Shown: positions 27,547-42,593, counted from the first letter of the stretch. The stretch: DNA of 64,000 nt from Rhyacichthys aspro (GCA_036850595.1 CM072154.1:7943330-8007329), one strand, 5' to 3'. Notes: generated from the letters alone by a model not told the origin. Made by a program: numbers and translations.

Positions 27547-30500
27547 AAAGCCAGCATTTAGTGCAAGGTCTGTTGATGGAGTATTCAGTGCTGCTATATG
27601 TAACCTCGCACTATTTATCCACAGCCTGTGACACAGACCAACTTATAAGGTCTTATGTCTCTCCACCAATCAAATAGCTCAGTTGGAACGACCTGTTGTG
27701 TAAGGAAAACAACACACTTTAGGTTACTGAAAAGTGCACTTGCTGCCACGGTTTCGGAATGACAGCAATACATTTATATATGACACTGCTTCCCCACTTT
27801 ATTGACTTCTTAAACACTTCATCACGTGTCTGGTCCAACGGCTGACAGTCATTAGTAACACAGCATCGGGGCGCTCTGCCGTGACCTGGCCCTCGCCCCT
27901 CTCCTCCCGCCCCCGAGTCATCTGTGTAAACTGTCAGCGCTCGTCCCAACACAGTCAGCGTCTCCACTGCCGCTGTCATCCATCACCGTCAGCTCTGTTA
28001 CAGCGTTAGCACTGATGTCTCACACTAACAGCGTGACCTTTTCCTGCACTGACATGTTCCATCTAATGTATACAGACCACTGGAAGGCCCCGGCTGTATG
28101 AAAACGCACTGCACCGTCAGCTCTTCCCTGTGTCAGAAGCTGCTGGAGTGTGTTCTGGAGAAGAAGGCATTTCATTATAGAATACATGGCTTTCATTAAA
28201 GCTTATGGTGTTTCTGTCTCCTCTCTGCTGTTAGTAGAAAGTGTGCAGATTTGTGAGTTTACTGATGCATAATGAACTTGTTGTCTTCCTCAAATTAAGA
28301 GACAATAAGAGTGTGAAATGTCGTTGAAAGTGTGAATTACTTCCTGTTTACACTTTATCCTTACTCTTTCTCGCTCCGTTTAGCGGCCTGTGTGTGTCCT
28401 CCGGCTGTTTTGTATACTTTTGCAGATATATACAAAAATACATTCATTAATTTCATAAATTAAACATTATTTTACATTAACACTGGAGGTGCCTTGCCTC
28501 TGGAACTGTAATCTAAGTCCCACAGAAGCTTTGAATAAATGATTTTTATGGATTTGAAACATCATCCAAAAGCAGTGGAAGTGCAGTACTATGCCAGGAG
28601 TTAGGAAGTGTAAATTCCCTGAGTTTAGACTTACAGGCTGAGGACAATGAAAAGCGCCAGCGGATAAAAGAAACAAGTGATGATATATGCCTTAATTAAA
28701 ATAAGATAAGGAACAGGGTACCTCCAGGGCTTTTAAAGACATTTCAAAGTCACTTAAGATTAAACTTAATGAGAACTTTACATCCACAGTGGCACAAGTT
28801 TATAATCAGCATCAAATCTAAGCAATGGAAAAGATGAGTTACTTAGTTCTACTGCAAAAGCTACAAGATCTTGTTGCATTGCACTATTCACATCCAGTGT
28901 GACCCTGGTGTCGTCAGCACACTTCAAAGTGTACTTGGCTCTTTTTGCTAACATCACAGACTATGTTGTTGCAGGAATTGACATTTTAGCTGCTTGTATG
29001 GAAAGTAAATAGAGAAACCTAGCTTGGCCAACCAGACCCACCAACTTTTTTAATGAAAAGAATTAGAATAGCTGGCTAGGCTAAAGAGAACCATGTAATC
29101 ACAGAACTACATCAATATCATTCAATTAGAGACAAAATATTCTTAAAAGCATTTTATTTGACTATAATTTATGATTTTGACTCTGTCGGAATAATAACTT
29201 TATACTACTTTAAGGACCCTGTGGATTCCCTGATATTACTACGTCAATACTGCCATATACAAAGTACATATTAGCCACAAGGCAATCATATGTAGGTACA
29301 GGTTTTACTGCAAGAGACAAAGAAGTCTACAGCCTTTCAAGCAAACAACAGTGTAAATTAGCATCATTTTCAATCGAAACACCAACGCACAACTCTGAGG
29401 TGGTATAGACAAATCAAAACAAGCACAGACACATGTAAATACACATCTGAATCTGATCACTTTGCAATAATCACCTCGTTGAACTGTTAAGTCCAACATG
29501 AAACACCTCAAGAAAACTTGTTCGGTGTGTGTTATTCTTTGATATTGAAAGTAAATACAAAAAAGGCATTTAGACTGATTCTACACTGACTGAACCCAGG
29601 ACTGGAGCAAAAGTGGAAGCTGCCAGTCCACCATTCCTCCAAAATAAAAGAGACGATCACTGAAATAATAAAAAAGAAGGGACAATATAACAACACTATT
29701 CAACTTTACAAACACTGGCTTTAATTTAATCACAATGTCAGTATGAATAGAAGCAAATAATTGTTTGATAATTATCATTTTGCTCCAAATCCAAATATTT
29801 ACCTGAACCTCTGAACACAGCCAGTCGAATGTCTATTTTCCCACTGTCACTTTATGTAACGGTGAGATGCTCTGCTCATAGTAAGCAGCCGCTTGCTCCC
29901 TAAGTCCATCTGTTTATGTGCTAATGCTAGTCTCCTCTTTTAATCTCCTGAGATGAAGTCATAGTTCATAAGGTCACGCAACAGGAGATAACGCTAAAGC
30001 TTGACATTTTCAACTGGGCGTATTCCACAAATGTCAATGAAAAAGCACCACTGCATTTATAAACCTGAGTATAACTGACCTAACCTCTCAAGAGTGATCA
30101 GACCTGTGTTGTTTATTTGATTCTAATGGCCTGGCTGATATCAACAGAGTCATATTGAGTGTTGCGGCGCCACGCAGAGAGCTCACATCGCTCATCCACG
30201 TGAAAGTTTTCTCCGAACGCGGCGGCTTGATGAGGTCTTGACTCGTGAAAGACACGGGGCTCGCTGCCAATATGTAGAAGCGAGGCAGACGCGTCGACTT
30301 TAATAAAGCGGAGATATGTCCGTTGTAAACATAAACATGGATCTATCAGCGGGTTTAAGCACTGACGGGTGAAAAAATGTGGGGTTGCCGGGAAACAAGA
30401 GCAGGAACAAAGAGTGATGAGATGTTTTAGGCAGAACGTCTGATAAGAAACGAGAAGTGGAGGACAACAAGACTCCATTTAGCTTCTAGAACAACTTATT

Positions 30501-32329
30501 TCAAAATAAAATAGAGAAGAGAAAGTCAATTTAAATGTTACTGAAGTATAACAATTGCTTGACTTGCCTTTGTTGCAGCAAAGGCAGGCGATTGAAAGCA
30601 GTTTCTGTCAAGCTGTATCTGTTGGCAGTAACAAAAGTAACTCCAGGGAAATATTACACAACAATAAGCAGATGGAGGATTAGAGCATTTTAGTTTCATA
30701 ATCTAATACCCCTCTGACCGGTAGAGAATCCTAAAGAGGGGTCGACAGTATGTCATGTCAGCAATCCCTTTTGAAAGAACAAATGAGGAGAACTGAAAAA
30801 ATCACATCAGGGAGGTATTCAAGGAGTACAACATAATACAAATACTGTATAATCGCAATAATATTATGGTATTATAATGGTCTTCACGCTGAATGTCAAA
30901 ACAACAGTACAATTACATACTGTGATGCAACCAAATTTAAAAAATGGCACCAATGTAACCACTAAAATTGGTCCAGAACCTTGTAGATATGTTGTGTTCA
31001 ATCAAACTTTTACAATGCACAATATGGCAGGTAGTTATCACATATCACGTTAAACTGATATAAAAAAATACAGTATATAGGAAATAGTAGCAAATACAGT
31101 ATATGCATTTTTAATATAAAGCATTTGATATCCAATAGGTTATGAATACAAAGTAGCAGAAAAATGACACTACAATGTATTAAATGAATGCATAATTCTT
31201 GCTTTTCCTCTTCCTCAATTACAACCATGTCATACCACAACATCTTTTATCACAGAATTAATCTCAGGGCTAGAAAATATTAGCATAAATGAATAGTACA
31301 ATTAATAGAAGAATAATGACTTTTATTTTGCATGTGCTGTGCTCTATATGGGCTTTGCTATTGGTTGACCTCAAACAAATCAAAACTGGCCACTCCAAAC
31401 AAAGCAGTGTCCATGTGTGTATATCCAAACCATGTTTTACGTCATGAAAAAAGCCACTGTGGTATACAGTATGGCTCGGCTCAGTACGGGATGGTTTGGT
31501 AGTGGTAACCCCTGAAGAGGCAGAGACACTGAGCTGTGTCCAGAAGAGCAATGTCTGCTACAGAAACAATGACGCCATTAAAGTGCCACAAAAGTCATGT
31601 TTCTATTTCAGATATAAAACTAATAAAAAAAGTGTTTGAGCTCCACCTTTAACAAAGCCAGACCACAAATCCAGACCCACAACCTGAGGCGTCCCCACCA
31701 TGGTACAATACACTTTTTGGGGACACTTTGAAGCTCTTTTGGTAATGGAAATACACACGTTGGTTCAGTCACTGTTTTCATCTTGATATTTGAGTGGAAA
31801 GGTAAAACAGAGCTTTTTCTATGAAAGTTGAAAACAGCCTAAAAGCTCGTTGAACAAACACATGTATACAAACTATAATGACCACCGCAGTACTGGGCTT
31901 TAGCACTAATTATCCGTTACCACTTATAGCCTACAGTTTCAACATTTTGTGTTGCAATACAATGCCAACAACAATTAACCCTGTTGTGTGTTCATGCAAA
32001 TAACTGAAAACTGAAACAAATAAAAGGAATGTTCACTGGAACTGTTGCAATACTGTTAATTGTCACCGACTGGCCTGGGGGGATTGTGAGAATGTCAAAA
32101 GTTGTGTAGTGTGGGTAGTGAAATACACTTGGGAAAAATATGTTTTTAAAAATGTCTGTGTTGGCCTTAGAGGAGACTTGTGTGCTTTCTTCCACATAAT
32201 CATCAGTTCTTCGAGGCAGGAAGCGATAAGGCTCCTTGCTTTTGTCGCATCCGAATCAGTGCAAAGGTTGCTTGTTCTGCGTTCACAGTTCTGAATCACA
32301 AAACTGAGATATTTCCTCGGCTCTCACAA

Positions 32330-32640
32330 CACGACCATCCACAACAAAGGTGTCGCACTGCACCGCTCCCCCAGCACAACTCATCAACTCCTTTACTAGC
32401 ATTTCCCCTTCCTCCTGTTGTTCCTCCGCTCGGATCAGCGTTATCGGTCACATCGCCTTCACCTCTCCTCTCTCCCACGACGCTGCCTCACAGCATGAGC
32501 CACGACGGGTGCATCTGGGGACTAGCCGCTCCGCCGTTCAGCCAAATCTCCCCCCACCCCGCCGGCCCCGAGCTGCTTCCCACCAGAGCCCGCTTTCTTC
32601 CTTAAATAGAGAGGATGTTCGGCCGAATTAGGAGCAAGAG
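32330..32640. promoter_or_regulatory. GC-rich patch, possible regulatory element
   Basis: Pyrimidine-rich on the plus strand with CpGs such as CCGCTCCGCCGTTC. The overlapping open frames of up to 141 codons are Pro/Ser/His-rich composition products. No splice-linked gene is seen. Confidence 0.3.
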
Positions 32641-33364
32641 AGGGAGAGGATGGAGCGCGGAATAAACAAGAAGCAAGGGCGGCTGATAAGGCTAAACCGA
32701 AGAACAGAAACGGGTGGGAAGAGGAGAAGTGACAAATAAGGATACTACCAGCAAAAACGCACCATATATTTAGTGTAATCATATCGACTGTGGCAGTAAT
32801 GTAGGGAAAGTAGCGAAATAAGGACACAAGATACAAAGAGATTATAAAGTTTTCCCTGTAGGCTTGATATTCAAATAGAGTTGATCCCTGTCACGCTCAA
32901 TTTTAAAAGTAAAAGGAAACAGAGCGACTGAAACCATGGCAACCCGACGCGCTCTTCCCTAAACTGATATTTTTGATGAGACCAGATATGACTGTGGCTC
33001 TTTGGAATGATAAACAGACTAATCAGCGCCGTCGGAGTAAGTGGAATGAGGAAAATGGCCCCAAACAAATCTGGGTCAGCTGTTAAATAAAAAGCAGTGG
33101 AGCTTCAGAGGAGAATGGGATAAACACAGAGCTTCCTGCTTCAGACGTGATACAAGTGAGCGGGAGACAAAAATAAACGTGACGGTGAGTCAGGACCCAG
33201 GGGTCAGCAGAGGTCACCCCAGTCCAGATTTTCACTCGTCACAAACTGGTCTGGTACAAAACCATCTGCTGCAACTCTGGACCAAGACTCATTGAGTAAA
33301 TAGAAGCTTCTTTTTTGCTCCGTTTTGTTATATTGGTCGGAATTTCTCAATATCCCTTCACACT

Positions 33365-33690
33365 CTGCATTGTGCCCCATTTATGCTCCACTAGGGGGAC
33401 AAAAAGACAAGCCACTGTTCACTTTTATGCCTCATGCTGCTGACGTATAAGGAACAAACAAACTTGATATAGAAACCCAAATGTGCACAGCTAAATTGCA
33501 TAAAAAAAAACACAAAAATGGCGATTAAACACACCACTCTATTCTTGTTTTTTGCATAAACTGCTACGCATAAACTGCATGAATTTTCAATAACACTGAG
33601 CTGTGCCATTTATGCTCCTGTTGTGGGATAAAGACAGAGCCACTTCACACCCCACATGTCAAAACTGCACCTTTTAGGTACGGAATATCC
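33365..33690 (+). repeat. dispersed repeat, copy 2 of 2
   Basis: Landmarks are GCCCCATTTATGCTCCAC, GCACAGCTAAATTGCATAAA, and GGGATAAAGACAGAGCCACT. The first and last parts (33373-33425 and 33604-33650) also resemble each other as direct repeats about 230 bp apart. Confidence 0.55.
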
Positions 33691-36671
33691 CACAATGTAA
33701 AGTGAGTATAAACAACATTAACCAAACCTTTCCCACACAAACGTTCAGTGCTACATTCACTGTCCTGTGTCATAACAGTAAATGAACAAATGTCATGTCC
33801 TTGTGGTACAGACACAGATTATTGATTCTTTTGTCTCCGACTGTATTCATCAAATTAAAGCAAAGAATGTTGTTTACATCGGGTTATTGCTTTAAGATAT
33901 TCATCAAAACCAATATTTATTGATAACTGTGTTTCAGCACGTAGCCTTGGGGGAGACAGTATTAACTACTGTCATATTGTTTAACTTTGATCAGAAATAA
34001 TTTCTCCTTGACATTTTTCATCTTAGTGGAACTTCCTGCAAGAGAAAACAAAATGGATAACTGCTGTATTGATGGTAATATCCCCTTAATTTCACATTCA
34101 AAATGATGGAATAATGGACACAGCACCAGTGGCAACTTGTGATACTTTTTTTAACTTTTTCTAACATACAATTGTGCTGGAAGTCCTTGAACATTTATGA
34201 ATTAAACTGATTCTGAAAGGCTAGTGTAGGTGCTCACAGGCTGTTAGAAAGGAGAACTGTGAGGTGTAAAAATAGTCTTTAATGTTGCCATTAAACATTA
34301 CAAACATGCTTGGTGTAGTGCAGTTATATTCTGTGGAAATCTGTGGAGGCAAAGCTAATAAATTAGAAATACATTATTATTTTGTGTTTTTTGCCATGAG
34401 CATACAACCTGCCAAAGTAAGCTCTGGTATTTTGATCAGCCCAATCTGAATGATGGAAACAAGTCTTTACAGAGGTGTGTCCGATGTCTGACACATTAAA
34501 AACAACATGTTTTGAAGAAATCAATAAAACATAGACTAATTGAGTGTAACGAAATGCACAGACTGTAACTATATCAGTCAGCTCTTATCATCAGGGTTTT
34601 TTTTACTGTTTCGGTTTGTCTATATTTGTTGTTGATCTGATGTTCTGTCATGCTGTATTGTCGTTAATTTTGTTGTTTTTACAATGCATTTGCACTTTAT
34701 TGTTATAAGATATAAGTAATTGATATTGTTGATTTTGCATGGACCTCAGGAAGACTAGCAACCATTTGGAAGCTAATGGGGCTCCAAATAAAGAATAAGG
34801 AAGAATGAGGGGTTCAGAGCATACAGATGGTCCAGAATACAACAGCCAGACTTCTAAAACCACGAAGTCTGAGCATATTTCACTCCTGTCCTCTTTACCC
34901 TTACTCTTATTTATGTGACCTCATTTCTGTTGAATCCGACAGAAGTTTGACTCTGTTTAAATAAATATAACACTCAGTGGTGAGGTTTGTTGAGTGATCA
35001 GCAGCATGCACAGAGTTCATTTTGTTTCATTAATTATTTCTGTAAATTAAAATGACGCAGCATTATTCAGCACTTGTCTCCTGTGTCTTTGCTTAGAACT
35101 AACCCCAACCTGCTCCTGATCCAGGCCTGAGTGTCTCCAGTTGGGACAGTCCTGAAAATGAGGCAGTAATCATGTTGCTATCTTTGATCACGGAAATTCT
35201 AAACTTACAGAGCCTTATCAGCACATCCTAGTCCAACATCCTGACCTACTTTCCGCCCTCAACACTACCCTAACAATGATCCGGAGCTGAATACCTCTAA
35301 AGACTGAATCCACTCCAATATAGACCCCACTGGAGCTGGACATTGGCGCTTTGTGACTTATAGATGAGGGACATAATGAAAGAGAGGCTAGTATAATGGA
35401 AGAATGTACAGTAAAGGCTTCGAAATGATGAGAGTAAATGAAATGTGATGACACCGGCACTTCTTCGCTGCACCTACAATGTCCCAAAGAGACTTTTTAT
35501 TAAAGAGTATCAATTCATCTGTGGAGGATTACCACAAAGACACACTTATAACACTGGGAATGGCCTTGCACATTCCCTTTGCAGCACACATCCCCACAGA
35601 AAGTCACTTCTCGCTCATAATCATGCAGACAAGTCCCAAAGCCGGCGTTACTGGTGGCAGCAATCATCTAAAACCATCAACCAGCCATCAGCTCCCACGG
35701 GCCGGTGCATCTCTGAGCCTGTGGCAGAGTTGAAATAATAGCCTCAGCTCAATGTGGCAGCAGTCGCACAAAACACATGGAGACCGCTTCCCCGTTTCTG
35801 CGCTTCGGGCAAACACAGCAGTGGAGGCAATCATAAGGAATAATCAGAGAGCTGTGTCTCCCCGGAGCTGCTTCGCCCGCACTAAACTGTCAATATTGCA
35901 CTTCCAGGTGTTAAACCAGAGTAAGGCCCTGGGTAACATTTGTTTTTAAGCGTGAATCAGATGCATTCGGTGATATAAATAACAATGAATTTCAGATACT
36001 AGTAAACTACAACTACATGATGCAACGTTTTGCCTCAGGGGTCCACTTCTGAAGATACGCTCTAGGATCTGGCACCGAGCAGCAGTTTTGTTATGCTCTG
36101 GAAGCCGCAAGTTAACGTGGATGATATCGGTTTGCCAGATATACACTATCTTTTGGCTTCTGACACGTCAACTTCAAAATGTGCGTGAAGAACCGTGACA
36201 ATTTTATTTGCTGCTGGACGTCATTTCCCTCACTGTTTCCGTATTAGACAGTGATCGCTCAATGCATCTTGGAGCCAGAAGTGATCACAGCAGTTCCTGA
36301 AGTAATATTGAGTTTTACATTAGGGAATACATTGTTGAGGGGTAATAATAGACCGGGAAAGCCTCCAGAGGGGGAAAACTTTTTAGAATAGATTAAGAAG
36401 TGTGGAGTCGATTGCAGCCAACACTCTCTTCTAAGTGAGTCTATAATTCTCTCACTTAGGATAAAAATGGCAACAGGCCGGTTTCCTTCTGATTGTTACA
36501 GAGTAAGTTGGGTTGGTACATCACAGTATGGCTTGTGTTTTCATTGTGTTGTGTGTTCCATAAACAGTGACGTCATAGCTGCAGAACAGAAGTATCGTTT
36601 CTATACGAGATACAGATACTTTTCAGCGTTCAAATGAAATTGCAATTAACCTTCCTAAACTTTTTTTTTTT

Positions 36672-36770
36672 TTTAAAGATTATTTTTGGGGCTTTTTGGC
36701 CTTTATTGATAGATTTACAGTGGCCAGACAGGTAACAGGGTGAAGGAGAGTGAGGAATGACATCTCGAAA
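36672..36770 (+). repeat. teleost interspersed repeat fragment
   Basis: After a T-run comes AAAGATTATTTTTGGGGC, then GGCCTTTATTGATAG and GGAATGACAT. This combination recurs as a common interspersed element in spiny-rayed fish genomes, as I recall it. Family assignment is not possible here. Confidence 0.45.
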
Positions 36771-38190
36771 GCTTCCTAACTTCAACACATGTTAAAGACT
36801 CACTGTTTAGTGTTGTAAGTTATTCATCTATTCACTCATCTTTCACTCAGTCCTGTGTGTTTAATAAAAATAAGACTGAAAATGCAATGTTTTTCATTCA
36901 CAAAGCCAGAGGTGTATGTTGTTGACATTATGCATACTTTCTTCCTGGAATATGACTTTATTACAAGAAAAAGGGCCCGAGTAACATCATCAACAGACCA
37001 CAGTGTACTTCTAACCTTTAGTAACCATAACACACAGTTGGAACCATATCCGAGGATTACTGAAGTGAAAATACGTCTTTTTTACATTGGTCTAATCCAT
37101 TTTAATACTTACAAACATGTCAAAATTACAAACAGACAATGGAAACTGACCCGACCTGTACTGTACTTTTTTTTTTTTGTCTGTGACTGTTTTGCTTTCA
37201 TGTCATTTTTCTGTTAGTGTACTGTTTTGTGATGTAACTAAGTCTGTTTCTGTGTAATATAATATGATCTCAGTGCAACAGTAAGTGAACTTCAGACAGA
37301 ATGGAGAACACATTATCAGTCCGGGGCAGTTCTGGTACAAAGAGAGCAGGGCTGCTTCAGGGACAGTTAGAATTGCTTTTAGAATTAGCAAAGAAATAAG
37401 GATGAGCAGCTGTGTACAGTTCAATCTAACCCCATCGCTTCTAATTGAACATGTGCTTCACTGTCTTCATTGCATCTGCTTTTCTGCCAATTAATCTTCT
37501 TGTATTAATGGAAAACCTGGATCCACTAAACAATCAAATGTAATTAAACAATAACCAGCCACACAACGCCGTCTGTGCATCCCAAAGAGAATCTCAGACG
37601 GCGCGCGCTCTCCGCCACATGCAGATTTAATTAACATGAAGTGTGGACGGGCCTGTAGCACAAACACCATCTCACACGCCACATCTTCACAGGTGGATAG
37701 ACCTCGATGGAAATGAGGTGATGGCGTTCTCACTTCTCTCTCTCACACACAGACAGAGCCTCCGTTTCATCCTGCTCCTCCTTCGTTCCTTCTTCTCCGT
37801 TTGATTAGGATCAAAACACAGCAATTAAAAATACTGACTCATGTTTTGCCGCCTGCTCGAGCCGCTCCAAGGCCTGCAAATGGTGCCGTAATGAAATTTT
37901 ATCCAGACTTATTCACACGGGCGCTAAGCTTCCAGATAGGGATGAAAATGCAGAACGCTCCAGAGAAAGTGGCAGCATTAGGGCTTCATTACAAAGACAA
38001 GGACAGTACTCAAACTAAGAGGAAATTGGTGCATGTATGGAAAAAAGATATGGGGCTTTTATTCAGCCATTGGGCAGTTCATGGCTGAGATAATGCACCA
38101 AAACAACTTCTTTTTGGCAACATCTGGAGGCAAAAGTGCACAATTCAATTCCCCATCCCTCACCTGTCATATTAAGAGAATGTGAATAGC

Positions 38191-38350
38191 TACGGTAGCT
38201 TTGCAGGACGTTGATTTCACTTTTAAAAAAGAAACAAAAATCGATTTAGTTGGTAAATATCCTAAACCTTAATGCAGAAATGTGTGTTAAAAAAAAATGT
38301 GTGCTCTCAGTTTGTCCAATCTGGGCACCCGTAGGAACAAGAAGTACCTT
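38191..38350 (+). repeat. dispersed repeat family, copy 1
   Basis: It begins TACGGTAGCTTTGCAGGAC and ends CTCAGTTTGTCCAATCTGG followed by GCACCCGTAGGAACAAGAA. The same two blocks in the same order occur at 50930-51125. The second block alone is at 44979-45020, and the first block inverted at 49075-49110. Confidence 0.6.
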
Positions 38351-40069
38351 AACCAAAACTAACTAAACTTCCACCTGGTCCAATGGAACTTTACATGTCT
38401 GTTTTAGAAAAATTCAAATTCTAAAGTAATTTCCATGCACTGTTGAAATCACATTTGACTGAGCTTTGACTTAGGTGTTGAGTACTGAGTACTGAGTACA
38501 TTGTTCCGCAATGCACTTTTAAAGTCGGGCAATAATTAATAATAATTCATCAAAACAACAGGAAAAATAGTTGTAAACAATTGTTCCTAAAGGAATCATA
38601 TAATTAATCCATAGTTTAATGTTTGTCTGTGTGATTGCATCAGTTACTTTAAAATGACAACAATATGCACTTTTCTGTCAGAAAAACAAAAAAAAAACCC
38701 AACCAATTTATGTTTTTCAGTTGAGGTTGATTTAAGGTAATAATTCCCTGTCCTTTGTCAAAATCACTGGCGCTATGGCAACGGGGTAATCAGTGTTATT
38801 CGGTTCATAATGTGATCTGCTGTGTTGTAAATTTGACTTGAATATATATATATATGTTCTTATATGTGTGAAAGGGATGTAAAAGGGATACAGAACAGAG
38901 AATTGCATTTATTTTAGACATATCAGATGCAAGTAACAGCAATTTAGAAAATGACCACCTGTAATATACTCAGTCAGTTGCTTTGGGCCACGCTGCAGGG
39001 TTGTAGTAGATTACTGTATGTGTGGACGCCATCTATAGAACTGTGGAGATGCAGAGAAGCAGTCTACAGCAGTCTTTGGAATCAGAGAAGCAGTCCATTA
39101 CGATGTATCTTTGTTTTTTGTTTAAAATAAGCTATGATGAAATATGTATATTTCTCATGTAGTAAATAGCCTCCTGATACTATAGACGGCTAATACACAG
39201 CTGTGCACTGCTTTGAACCAGGCCAGTTCTTCAGATAGTCTACAACAGGTCCCACACTCACACTGACTATATACAAGTCTTCTCTTATAACTCTACTTCA
39301 AGAATCCCACTTTAAGATTCCATTCAGCCATCATAATAGAGTGGGCCAATGAGCACCAGACTAGAGTCAAACAGGAGTGGACAGTGTAACGCAGCTAATC
39401 TCACAACCGCACTCTCCGTTTTCGAACTCGATCTCATGTGTTCCGTAAAGGTCAGCCGTGTCGACGCACATTCACGTGTCAGAAGTGAGCTCTGGTTCAT
39501 TCAGGCTGTACGTCACCTCCCTGTGCGCTCCCGCCGAGGCCATATGCAGAGGACCGCCAGCTTTCTCCTCTTATTTCTTAGAGCATCTAAACGTCCCCGT
39601 GTTGGCAGTGACAAAACTGTCCCACTGTAGCGTCCCACTTAATCCTGCGATGGGAACATTGGCTCTGTTCCACTCTCATCTGCCTGCTGGCTGTGTGTGA
39701 GCGAGCTCATGGCCAAATAACACACCACACACATCACACACACAACATGGACCGACACTACCAGCTTAAGGTTGATGCCGACTTTGCCTGTGGCTTCAAG
39801 TTTAGGGATAAAAATAGCTGTAAACACAAGAAGAGATATGTGTGATATTAATAAAAACTAAACAGAAAGAATACATTTCCTCCTTCAGGCAGAACTGATG
39901 CTTATTAAAGTCTGAATGGATAAGGCAAGTCAATTAGCGACGCTTTTATCGATTCATATGGCTTTATCTCATTTTCATTTCTCTCTAACAAGCCATTGTC
40001 CCCAAGACAGCGTCAGTGGCTAATGTCACACATCAATAATTTCTACGTCAAACATTGTGCCGCTGTCAT

Positions 40070-40290
40070 TCCGCCTCAGTCCTTTTGCGCTAATGAAGGC
40101 GAGAAAGGCAGAGCCCCCTCTGTCAGAGCGTAGTGCAGCGTCCTGGTGAGTCCTGATTGAAGGTGGCATTTTGCTGGCACAATGAGAGCCGCCGCAGCAC
40201 TACGCTTCTCCGCTGGATCCGCCAAGACAGGCCCAGACGCTGCGTGTCAGCTGTAATCCTCATTATGCAAATGAGCTCACGCCAAGTTAG
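40070..40290. promoter_or_regulatory. candidate enhancer with octamer site
   Basis: A moderately GC-rich segment with several CpGs, a perfect POU-type octamer ATGCAAAT at 40265-40272, and GCCGCCGCAGC. It has no coding potential. The regulatory role is inference from composition. Confidence 0.3.
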
Positions 40291-42593
40291 GAGCTATCAT
40301 TACAGGTCACATGTGGAAAGAAGCGGCGCAGCACAGGAAGGAGTGGATGGGGGTGTTACACTTAATTCTGACGGTTTAATGAAATATGCATCCGATGGCT
40401 GAGAGAAAAGTCCTAATTTTTTCAATAAAACACAGGTCATTGCACTCTATATTGAATCAACTCTTATAAAGTTTCACAGAGTCAGTTACGCTACAGTTCC
40501 TCTGCTTTGCAACATTTTCTGATATCTTGGCCCCATTATCCAATCAGAAGCGAGAACGGCACAGACTCCATAATTAAAGAGGGATGTCAATGATTAACCA
40601 ATAATCATTAATTGCCAACCTCATAACTGATTAAACATTGTATTAACCAATTAATCAAGATGTGGTACAATACAGTCTTGATGTAATGTGTCTGCACAGA
40701 TTTGCACTTTAGAGTTTGAGAAAAGGGGGGAAAGACCTTGAATAAACATATGAAAAAAATCTAGCTTATTTGTGATGAAGGACTAATTAATGATTGATTA
40801 AGGCGTTAAGTCATCAATTCAAAGGTTTAATGAAACAGGTAAAAACTAGCAACAGGTGCATTTAAATCTACGGTGGTCATTAACATGTTGTAAGGTCAGT
40901 AGATAAGGTTTGTGGCGCTTGATTGTGTTTTGGTTAATAAAAAAATAAAAAATTAAATTAAAGTCACCTGAGTAACATTTAGCTAGTAGAGGGCGCACAC
41001 CCCTCTACACACTCTGTAAGAACAAAAACTGCGTCATTTTATGGACGTCATCCATTTTTGTAAGAAAGCTATCCAAACCAGCAAATTTGGAAGATGGAAG
41101 AAAACATGTCTTCTGTGGTACAGTGGGTAATTTTAGTGTTTTTGTGTTTTTTTTTGTACAAATACGACTGTGAGGGTCCAGTGTATTGAGTGTCTGTGCA
41201 TCACGGTAACAGTAATTATATATATTTAATATTAGAGGCTTGTGTCCAGCTGAGGGTACTGAGTCAGTGAGATGATTCTTCTGATCTAATGTCTTAGAAC
41301 CATACAAAAATATATTTTTGGGGGTTAAAAGTTACACAGTGCTACTGGCTAAAAAGTTACGCAGGGTGGCTTTAACAGAATGAGTCAGTGTTTATGGTAC
41401 ATGACACATGTATAATACAGCTAAGAGTGTGATCTGTAGAACCAAAAAGATTTCTAAACATATGAAATTTCCAGATTTTTGCTTGTCAAACACCAAAGCA
41501 TCACTGATAAAGTCAAATACAGAAAAAGTGAAGTGGACTTTGCTTAAAACATACTGTACCCTATTGTACAATGCTCATTTATACAACATATACAGAGGCT
41601 GCAGGTGGCATATAATGATGCTCTGAGAGACGGACCGGTGCAAGTAAAATGCTTGTGACGGAATCTTATGTACAGATTATAGATATAGTATAATATGGTT
41701 ATGTTAAGCCTTACATATTTCAGATTTAGTGCAGTATGCTACCAGATGAAGCATGATAATAGACCATGAGTAATCACATTTTACATTCAAGCATGAAGTG
41801 AATTTAACTGGGGTTGCTTTCATGTTCACGTGTGGCAAAATGGCAGCTCATGGAAGATACTGTAGGTAACGTTATCATTTAAGCATGTGTCTTTTATGCT
41901 ATAATCATGGCAAAGCAAAGGGGATGAGGCTCAGTGGGGCATAGCCTCTGGAGCGAGACAGTGGAAAGGACTCACTATGTGTCGACGCTTCTCTAAACCC
42001 CTCCTAAAGTGACAAAAGTTCACTCAGAACCAGCACAGCACCGCGTCAAGAGCTGGCGGCCGTCTCCAGATGCTGACCAGTGCAGCAGATGGCACTGGCT
42101 TGTCTACAAAAGGCATGCCTCTCAAAACAGCTGGATGGATTTGAAAACCTATAGCCTAAATCTCTGAAGTCTGCACCAAAAAAACACTATCATCAGCAAC
42201 AAAACGGTCACCACTTTGTTAAACCTCTACAAGGACAGATATCATTCCCCAGACAACTTTTAAAGCCTCGTATAACAAACACCAAAGGATGACATGAGAC
42301 AAGAGCTGCTCTTTGGCGAGAATCCAAATCAATCAGAGCATTTCCAGGCATTCTTATTTGAGATATATCGCCTGATCCACGCACATTTAATTACAACAAA
42401 GAAATAATCCAGATTGAATGAGAATGAAATGGTTTGACAGGAATCACAGCGCTTTTACGCAGGACTTGAGCCTCTCTGCAACGCCCAATCACGACCGAAA
42501 ACTAACCTCTGTCACTCCTAACATCATCCCAAAACTCCACAACGCGTCCGTGCGTCTGGACAAACACCCAAAGCGAAAGTTTCGACGCTTACC

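Larger units (their letters stand above)
27547..42400. other. gene-free stretch with CpG-rich patches and repeats
   Basis: No coding exon was recognised. CpG-richer patches lie at 27820-28000, 30140-30300, 32330-32640, 35640-35890, 37550-37700, 39360-39640 and 40070-40280. Repeats include copies near 33365-33690, 36670-36770 and 38190-38350. A fragment near 31470-31510, with ggctcggctcagtacggga, resembles a common teleost repeat end. Open frames in the CpG patches are explained by base composition. Confidence 0.55.

Noticed and set aside
32180..32605. 141-codon plus-strand frame rich in Pro, Ser and His
   Set aside because: Composition follows the C-rich patch, three frames are open at once, and no family resemblance was seen.
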